NCBI GenBank assembly: GCA_004366215.1
Contig: SIRY01000136.1
Coordinates: 1-18,661 of the forward strand
Direction: 5' to 3'
Origin: Actinomycetota bacterium
GTDB lineage: Bacteria; Actinomycetota; Acidimicrobiia; Acidimicrobiales; Acidimicrobiaceae
DNA: 18,661 nucleotides
Each line of letters begins with the position of its first letter. Position 1 is the stretch's first letter. This document shows, in pieces, positions 14,535 to 18,661 of this stretch. The position numbers were made by a program, and so were the translations under genes. The notes beneath the pieces are model-generated. The model had not been told where the DNA came from, did no database searches, and saw only the letters and a list, made by a program, of their open reading frames with translations.

Positions 14535-15266
14535 GTGGCGAGGCCTAGAGGCGACGACCCTCCTCGAGGGGTCGAGCACGACGAGCATCGAGACGCGCTC
14601 GACGTGGCGTCGAGACGCGGTCGCGAGCTCAGCGACCCCGTCGCACGTGAGCGGCTCGTCGACCAGGTGCCCGGCTTCTTTGCGACGCAAGAGCTCGACG
14701 CGCTCGAGCGCGCAGCTCGCCGCGCACCACGAGCCGGCGGCTGGTTCGTCGAGATCGGGGCCTACTGCGGGCGCTCGACCCTCATCCTCGGCCGCGTCGC
14801 GACGCAGCGCTCGATGCGCCTGCTCAGCGTCGACCACCACCTCGGCTCCGTCGAGATGCGACCGCCCTTCCCCTGGGCCGACGCCCGACTCGCTGATCCG
14901 GACCTCCGCCGGGCCGACTCACTCGGCGTCGCTCGCGACACGGTTGCGCTCGCAGGACTCGACGACGCCGTGGTCTTGTGGGTCGGCGAGAGCCGAGCGC
15001 TCCTCGAGGTCGCTCGGCAGGTTGCGGGGCTCGTGCTCATCGACGGCGGCCACGACGCTCGCTCTGCCCACCTCGACCTCGAGGTCGCGCGTGCCCTGCT
15101 CGTACCTGGGGGTCTGCTCGCTGTCCACGACGTCTTCGACACGCCTCAGGAGGGAGGGTTAGCTCCCGCTCGGATGCTCGCGACCGCGCTCGGCCTCGGC
15201 TTCGAACTCTGCGAACGGGTCGGCTCCCTCGCCGTCGCACGCCGCTCAACGATCCGCGAGCGCTGA
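14535..15266 (+). CDS. Class I SAM-dependent methyltransferase (Methyltransf_24-like)
   Basis: 243-residue Rossmann-fold methyltransferase. Motif I is FVEIGAYCGRSTLILG (about residues 71-86), followed by LLSVDHHLGSVEMRPP (acidic SAM-ribose region). LVLIDGGHDARSAHLDLEVA and PGGLLAVHDVFDTPQEGG follow. The LIDGGH and HDVF signatures belong to a family that, from memory, sits beside GT4, a second methyltransferase and a toroid protein in many actinobacteria. Here it lies on the opposite strand from those partners, 12 bp after pepN, and its last 121 bp overlap the 3' end of the toroid gene antisense. The GTG at 14535 has only a weak CGAGG motif. The first 40 residues are Arg/Asp-rich, so a later start is possible. 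The substrate is unknown. Confidence 0.78.
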   Translation: MARPRGDDPPRGVEHDEHRDALDVASRRGRELSDPVARERLVDQVPGFFATQELDALERAARRAPRAGGWFVEIGAYCGRSTLILGRVATQRSMRLLSVDHHLGSVEMRPPFPWADARLADPDLRRADSLGVARDTVALAGLDDAVVLWVGESRALLEVARQVAGLVLIDGGHDARSAHLDLEVARALLVPGGLLAVHDVFDTPQEGGLAPARMLATALGLGFELCERVGSLAVARRSTIRER

Positions 15267-16243
15267 GCGAGCGCCTCGACGAGGCTCGTGCGCGGTGGCT
15301 GTTCGAGGACTCGGTGCGCCAGCACGACGGCGGCTGCCGAGTACGTCGAGCGCTCACCCGCAGGGAACGCCGCCCTCGTCGGCAGCACCATGCCGGTCTG
15401 GTAGGAACCGTCGTCGCAGCGCAGGGCTTCGACCGAGGCCAGCAGCGCGCGAGCGTCCTCGACTCGGCCGATGCGCCAGGCAGCCATGGCAGCCTCTGCC
15501 GTCTCTGCGGTGGTCACCCACGGGCGATCGAGGACGCAGCGCAGCTGGCCGCCCGCTTCGCGACCACGAGCAAAGAGAGCGTCGAGGCGGTGAGAGGCGA
15601 CGTCGTCGTCGAGGGCGCCCGCGAGCACGGGGTAGTACCAGTCCATAGACCAGTCCATGCGATCGAGGAAGCCCTCGTCCTTCTGGAGTGCGAGCAGGAG
15701 GCGACTCCGCGCGTCCTCGATCGAGTCGACGTCGAGGCCGCCGAGCTCCTGGCCGAGCCAACCAGCCGCTTCGAGCGCGAGGATCATGGCACTCGAGGCG
15801 GCTCGCAGCGACCCCTCGAGCGGACGCCGATCCGGCGTCAGTGCCCACGGAAAGTGCCCATCAGAGCGCTGACGCGCCAAGACGAACCTGAGCGTGCGTC
15901 GGTACCACGCGAGGTGTTCCCGTGCAACAGCGAGCGACCCACCGGAGCCGACCCACGCGAGGATGGCGACCGCTGGGTAGGCACAGACGTTGAGATCGAT
16001 CCTCGGTTCTTTGACGCCGTTGGCGAGGTAGTACTGGCAGAACGCCCCGTCACGGGCCACGCTGTGAGCGAGCCAGCGGAGCCCGGCCTCAGCCGCCTCG
16101 AACTCCCCAACGCTCGCGAGGGCCGCGACGGCCTCTGCATGGTTCCAAGGATCGGCGTGCAGCCCTGGAGCCCAGGGGATCATGCCCGAGGGCAGCTGCA
16201 CCGCCGCGATGGCACGAGCAGTTCGTCGCAGCTCAGATCTCAC
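15146..16243 (-). CDS. Alpha/alpha-toroid protein, prenyltransferase/squalene-cyclase-like
   Basis: 365-residue protein built of about six toroid-type repeats, each with a Q/DG-x-[IFY] turn. Examples are QLPSGMIPWAPG, ARDGAFCQYYL, QRSDGHFPWAL, QKDEGFL and RCDDGSYQTGM. A conserved DWSMDWYYPVLAGAL block and WVTTAETAEAA follow, as in an uncharacterised actinobacterial family often labelled prenyltransferase. The DxDD motif of terpene cyclases is absent, so cyclase activity is doubtful and glycan binding or processing is possible. GTG at 16243 overlaps the upstream methyltransferase stop (GTGA) with AGGGGG about 5 nt upstream. The GTG at 16249 is the alternative. The last 39 or so residues are a low-complexity Arg/Ser/Pro tail lying antisense to the convergent methyltransferase gene, which suggests a lost original stop. 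Cytoplasmic: no signal peptide seen. Confidence 0.75.
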   Translation of the reverse strand: MRSELRRTARAIAAVQLPSGMIPWAPGLHADPWNHAEAVAALASVGEFEAAEAGLRWLAHSVARDGAFCQYYLANGVKEPRIDLNVCAYPAVAILAWVGSGGSLAVAREHLAWYRRTLRFVLARQRSDGHFPWALTPDRRPLEGSLRAASSAMILALEAAGWLGQELGGLDVDSIEDARSRLLLALQKDEGFLDRMDWSMDWYYPVLAGALDDDVASHRLDALFARGREAGGQLRCVLDRPWVTTAETAEAAMAAWRIGRVEDARALLASVEALRCDDGSYQTGMVLPTRAAFPAGERSTYSAAAVVLAHRVLEQPPRTSLVEALAQRSRIVERRATAREPTRSQSSKPRPSAVASIRAGANPPS

Positions 16244-16920
16244 CCGCACCCCCTCGACGCGTAGACGACGAGTGACTTACCGAGGACCGGATCGAGCAGC
16301 TCCTCAAGCGCGGCGAGTCGTGGCGCCGCTCCGACCGCGGCCGCGACGAGGCGCCAACCCCACCACCGCACGACCGGATCGGCTTCGCTCCGAGCGATGC
16401 CGAGCAGGCATCGGAGCCACCAGTAGGGCGTGTGGAGCGCGTGGCGTCTGTGGAGCGACCGAACGTCGAACCCACTCGCTCGCAGAGCGCGCAGCAGCCA
16501 CCGGCGAGTAACGATGCGCACGTGGCCGCCTGCAACCGCGTGGTACTCGAGCGAGAGGGCCCAGGCGACCGCTTCAGGGCCGGCCGCAGGGACGCTGACG
16601 ACGAGCCAACCCCCGTTGCGGACGACACGACCTGCCTCCTCGAGCACTCGCAGGGGATCCTCGACGTGCTCGAGAACCTCGGCGAGGACGACGACGTCGA
16701 AGACCGAGTCGCGAAACGGCAAGGCTCCGGCGTCGAGGCGCACCCAGGCAAGCGAGCTCGCGCCCTCGTCGCTGGTGGCTCCCTCGACGCTGAGGTCACC
16801 CGCCACCACCGTGGCGCCTCGAGCCGCGAGCCACCTCGCGTGACGCCCACCGCCGGCGCCGAGGTCGAGCACGAGCGCCCCGTCCAGTGCAGGCATGAGC
16901 TCAGGACGGAACGTGATCAC
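16240..16920 (-). CDS. Class I SAM-dependent methyltransferase (Methyltransf_11-like)
   Basis: 226-residue Rossmann methyltransferase. Motif I is VLDLGAGGGRHARWL (about 17-31), the acidic ribose contact is in VVAGDLS, and motif II/post-I is FDVVVLAEVLEHVEDPLRVL (about 73-92). The segment LEYHAVAGGHVRIVTRRWLL and the C-terminal block HALHTPYWWLRCLLG with DPVLGKSLVVY are shared, from memory, with a specific actinobacterial family found next to GT4 and toroid proteins. The GTG start overlaps the glycosyltransferase stop (GTGA) and its own stop overlaps the toroid gene start, so the three are translationally coupled. Acceptor unknown; a glycosylated lipid or small molecule made with the GT4 partner is an inference. 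Confidence 0.82.
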   Translation of the reverse strand: MITFRPELMPALDGALVLDLGAGGGRHARWLAARGATVVAGDLSVEGATSDEGASSLAWVRLDAGALPFRDSVFDVVVLAEVLEHVEDPLRVLEEAGRVVRNGGWLVVSVPAAGPEAVAWALSLEYHAVAGGHVRIVTRRWLLRALRASGFDVRSLHRRHALHTPYWWLRCLLGIARSEADPVVRWWGWRLVAAAVGAAPRLAALEELLDPVLGKSLVVYASRGCG

Positions 16921-18146
16921 CGCGCGAGCACCTCGCGGTAGACAGCCTCCGTCCGACGGGCCGCCTCGCGCCAGGAGTACGTCGCGAGCACGCGTTGACG
17001 CGCCGAGCGCGCTCGGCGAGCTGCCGCCGCTGGGTCGGCGAGCACCGCGGCGATTGCGCTCGCCATGGACCGGACGTCTCCCGGGGGCACTTGGAGCGCC
17101 AACCCGCCGACTACCTCCCGCAACCCTCCGCCTGTGGTCGCGACGAGCGGCACGCCACAGGCCATCGCCTCGACCGCAGGCAGTGAGAATCCCTCGTACA
17201 TGGACGGGACGACGGCGAGGGCCGCCTCGGCGTAGATCGAGACCATCTGCTCTCGCGTCACCGAGCCGACGAAGTGCACCCGCTCGGCCAGACCGAGGTG
17301 GTGCACGAGAGCCTCAGCCGGTGCACCCTCGCGCCGCGGTCCCATGACGACGAGCTCCACCTCGCGAGGCAGCCGCGCCAGGGCGCCAAGGAGCACCCCA
17401 AGGCCCTTGAGCGGGACGTCCGCGCTCGCCGTCGTCGCAATCAGCGTCCGTGATCGGCCGACGTGCTCGAGGGGACGAAACACAGTCTCGTCGACGCCGA
17501 TCGGCACCACCCGAATGCGTTCTCGCGCGATCGCCATCTCGCGCCCGAGGTCACGAGCGGCCGAGGCGGAGACCGTCAGGATCCGAGGGATGAGCCGCGC
17601 GGTCCGCACCTGCATGTTGACGAAGCCGTAGAACCTGCGTAGTCCGACTCGCTTCCAGAACGAACCTTCGGCCTCGAGAGCGAGACGCCGGTCGACCGTG
17701 ATGGGGTGGTGGATCGAGGCGACCATCGCAACGCCCTCACGCGCGAGCCGAGCGTGCTGGCTAGTGAGCGACTGGTTGTCGTGGAGGATGTCGAAGCGTC
17801 GCCCTGCCCGCCGCCACCAGCGACCGAAGCGCAGGCCGAACGCACGAGGATCGGGGAACGCGCCGGTCGCCATGAGCGCCACCTCAGCGAGGTCGGTCCA
17901 GTCGGTCACCTCGTCGAGACCCGGCCTACGGAACGGGTCCGGTTGGCGCAGGAGGTCAAGACCGCCGAGCGGGACGAGCTCGACTGAGGGCGCAAGGTCC
18001 GGGTAGGGCGGCCCGGCGACGACGGTCACCTCGTGACCGAGCGCGACGAGGTGACGCGCGAGCTCGGCCGTGTAGACCCCTTGTCCGCCCGAGTGCGGAT
18101 TGCCTCGGTAGACGCTCAGAGCGATCCTGAGCCGCTCTTCAGCCAC
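16917..18146 (-). CDS. Glycosyltransferase family 4 protein
   Basis: 409-residue GT-B-fold retaining glycosyltransferase that would transfer a sugar from a nucleotide-sugar donor. The N-terminal half begins LRIALSVYRGNPHSGGQGVYT (glycine-rich acceptor-side loop at about 13-24). The C-terminal half has VPIGVDETVFRP (about 214-225), a GPRREG segment, and the donor-binding EX7E block in YEGFSLPAVEAM (Glu318 and Glu326) followed by GVPLVATTGGGLREVV. No membrane segment or signal peptide. GTG at 18146 has GGGG close upstream, inside a small inverted repeat. First gene of the coupled GT4-methyltransferase-toroid run; a 4-nt overlap with the next gene supports one operon. Donor and acceptor are not deducible, though an alpha-mannosyl or alpha-glucosyl transfer is common in this family. 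Confidence 0.88.
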   Translation of the reverse strand: MAEERLRIALSVYRGNPHSGGQGVYTAELARHLVALGHEVTVVAGPPYPDLAPSVELVPLGGLDLLRQPDPFRRPGLDEVTDWTDLAEVALMATGAFPDPRAFGLRFGRWWRRAGRRFDILHDNQSLTSQHARLAREGVAMVASIHHPITVDRRLALEAEGSFWKRVGLRRFYGFVNMQVRTARLIPRILTVSASAARDLGREMAIARERIRVVPIGVDETVFRPLEHVGRSRTLIATTASADVPLKGLGVLLGALARLPREVELVVMGPRREGAPAEALVHHLGLAERVHFVGSVTREQMVSIYAEAALAVVPSMYEGFSLPAVEAMACGVPLVATTGGGLREVVGGLALQVPPGDVRSMASAIAAVLADPAAAARRARSARQRVLATYSWREAARRTEAVYREVLAR

Positions 18147-18147
18147 A

Positions 18148-18163
18148 GCGACCCCAGGGTCGC
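18148..18163 (-). promoter_or_regulatory. Inverted repeat enclosing the glycosyltransferase ribosome-binding site
   Basis: GCGACCC-CA-GGGTCGC lies one base upstream of the GTG start at 18146. In the mRNA it can fold as GCGACC-CUGG-GGUCGC (6-bp stem, 4-nt loop), burying the GGGG that would serve as Shine-Dalgarno. It may limit translation or be a DNA operator. Short, so chance cannot be excluded. Confidence 0.35.
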
Positions 18164-18198
18164 CTGCTCATGAGTGCAGGGTGAAGGCGAGCACGCAC

Positions 18199-18240
18199 GC
18201 CGCTAGCTTACTCACCGGTAACTCCGGTGCGCGTAGCGGC
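18199..18240 (-). terminator. Two-tier hairpin after the zinc-ribbon gene
   Basis: Just after the stop of the FmdB-type gene an outer 7-bp stem (GCCGCTA at 18199-18205 with TAGCGGC at 18234-18240) encloses an inner 6-bp stem (CACCGG with CCGGTG, loop 5 nt, 18213-18229). Internal loops of 7 and 4 nt separate them. No T-tract follows. It is a plausible rho-independent-like terminator or mRNA end structure. A TAAGCT (18205-18210, minus) within it could be a -10 for the glycosyltransferase operon. Confidence 0.4.
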
Positions 18241-18245
18241 AGGCC

Positions 18246-18509
18246 TCAGGCCGCCGAGTCCGACGAAGAAGACGTCGTCGTGGTTCCTGCCTGCTGCCCG
18301 GAGGTCGCAGCCTGCTGGCGCGCAGATCCTGAGGAACGGGAGTCGGTCTTGTAGAAGCCGGACCCCTTGAAGACGATCCCGATGGATCCGAACACCTTGC
18401 GCAGGCTTCCCCCACAGCTCGGGCACACCTGCAGCGGCTCGTCATGGAAGGCCTGGACCACCTCGAGGTGCTCGCCACACGCTTTGCAGGCGTACTCGTA
18501 CGTTGGCAC
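18246..18509 (-). CDS. FmdB-family zinc-ribbon protein
   Basis: 87-residue protein with the FmdB-type zinc ribbon at the N-terminus: PTYEYACKACGEHLEVVQAF, with CxxC at about residues 8-11 and a second CPSCGG pair at about 32-35. KVFGSIGIVFKGSGFYKTDSR follows, typical of the family. The last 30 or so residues are Ser/Thr/Gln/Ala-rich and probably disordered. The GTG at 18509 has a strong GGAGGAG 4-5 nt upstream and gives the canonical VPTYEY start. An in-frame extension to 18653 is Arg-rich, lacks family features and would cover the divergent promoter region, so it is rejected. FmdB was named from an amidase operon as a putative regulator, but its role in most bacteria is unknown. Confidence 0.88.
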   Translation of the reverse strand: MPTYEYACKACGEHLEVVQAFHDEPLQVCPSCGGSLRKVFGSIGIVFKGSGFYKTDSRSSGSARQQAATSGQQAGTTTTSSSSDSAA

Positions 18510-18555
18510 CGATCTCCTCCTGACCACGACTACAGACAGCCTTCGACACTGTGAT

Positions 18556-18568
18556 GGACGGTCCGTCC
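18556..18568. promoter_or_regulatory. Dyad in the fmdB divergent promoter region
   Basis: GGACGG-T-CCGTCC is a perfect 6-bp inverted repeat with a 1-bp centre, in the 142 bp between the zinc-ribbon gene and the gene at the right edge. It may be an operator, but no regulator is visible. A TACCAT (18576-18581, minus) close by is a possible -10 for the zinc-ribbon gene. Confidence 0.28.
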
Positions 18569-18608
18569 TCTGTCTATGGTAGGTCCCCTGGAGTGCCGTT
18601 GGGTCGCC

Positions 18609-18614
18609 TAGACT
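18609..18614 (+). promoter_or_regulatory. -10 box of the right-edge gene
   Basis: TAGACT, identical to the -10 boxes of the desulfurase and PfkB genes. It would start a transcript at about 18621, giving a leader of about 30 nt with a GGAGG (18643-18647) before the ATG at 18652. No clear -35. Confidence 0.4.
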
Positions 18615-18651
18615 CCGCACCGGCGTCGCCGTGCGACGAGACGGAGGACCC

Positions 18652-18661
18652 ATGCTGACAA
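18652..18661 (+). CDS. Probable start of a gene leaving the right edge (3 codons seen)
   Basis: ATG CTG ACA follows GGAGG with a 4-nt gap and a TAGACT -10 box about 38 nt upstream. Only three codons are inside the window, so the product cannot be identified. Divergent from the FmdB-type gene. Confidence 0.4.

Noticed and set aside
14978..16264. 428-codon open frame on the plus strand
   Set aside because: Overlaps the methyltransferase in another frame and runs antisense through the toroid gene; composition is that of a shadow.
18510..18653. Longer N-terminus for the FmdB-type protein
   Set aside because: Arg-rich and unlike the family; the GTG at 18509 has a strong ribosome-binding site and gives the canonical VPTYEY start.
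1..18661. CRISPR arrays, tRNA or rRNA genes, transposases, integrases or toxin-antitoxin pairs
   Set aside because: None seen on either strand by eye: no regularly spaced repeats, no cloverleaf-like segments, no terminal inverted repeats and no recombinase motifs.

Overview
The window is dense, high-GC bacterial chromosome with 15 protein genes, two of them cut by the window edges. I see no rRNA or tRNA genes, IS elements, phage genes or CRISPR arrays. Many GTG starts, TANNNT -10 boxes, several apparently leaderless genes, a mycobacterial-style hydrogenase-4-like gene order and a GT4/methyltransferase/toroid gene set point to an actinobacterium. An acidimicrobial relative is a guess from overall flavour, not a demonstrated placement.

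Layout. (1) Positions 1-2415, minus strand: a tightly packed hyfC-hyfE-hyfF set encoding the membrane arm of a hydrogenase-4/formate-hydrogenlyase-like (complex I-related) machine. hyfF runs off the left edge. (2) 2569-4181, minus: a divergent cysteine desulfurase overlapping a small four-helix membrane protein by 4 nt. (3) 4275-5273, plus: a lone galT-type nucleotidyltransferase, divergent from the desulfurase. (4) 5284-10528, minus: a carbohydrate operon of GH15 glucoamylase/trehalase, glucose-6-phosphate dehydrogenase, ROK glucokinase and an MFS transporter. Together these could release or import glucose, phosphorylate it and commit it to the oxidative pentose phosphate route. (5) 10849-11898, minus: a PfkB-family (adenosine kinase-like) kinase whose leaderless GTG start lies inside a perfect 18-bp palindrome. 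(6) 11970-15266, plus: M1 aminopeptidase N followed 12 bp later by a class I methyltransferase. (7) 15146-18146, minus: a translationally coupled run of GT4 glycosyltransferase, second methyltransferase and alpha/alpha-toroid (prenyltransferase/squalene-cyclase-like) protein. Its 3' end overlaps the methyltransferase of block 6 tail-to-tail by 121 bp. (8) 18246-18661: an FmdB-type zinc-ribbon gene (minus) and, divergently, the first bases of a probable gene leaving the right edge.

The best candidate for an undescribed system is the glycosyltransferase / two methyltransferases / toroid-protein locus at 14535-18146. From memory this is a recurring actinobacterial set with no known product, and here one member has been flipped onto the opposite strand. 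Other points of interest are the palindrome over the pfkB start, the desulfurase with an altered PLP pocket, the ROK kinase without its zinc motif, and the hyf set with no hyfB upstream.
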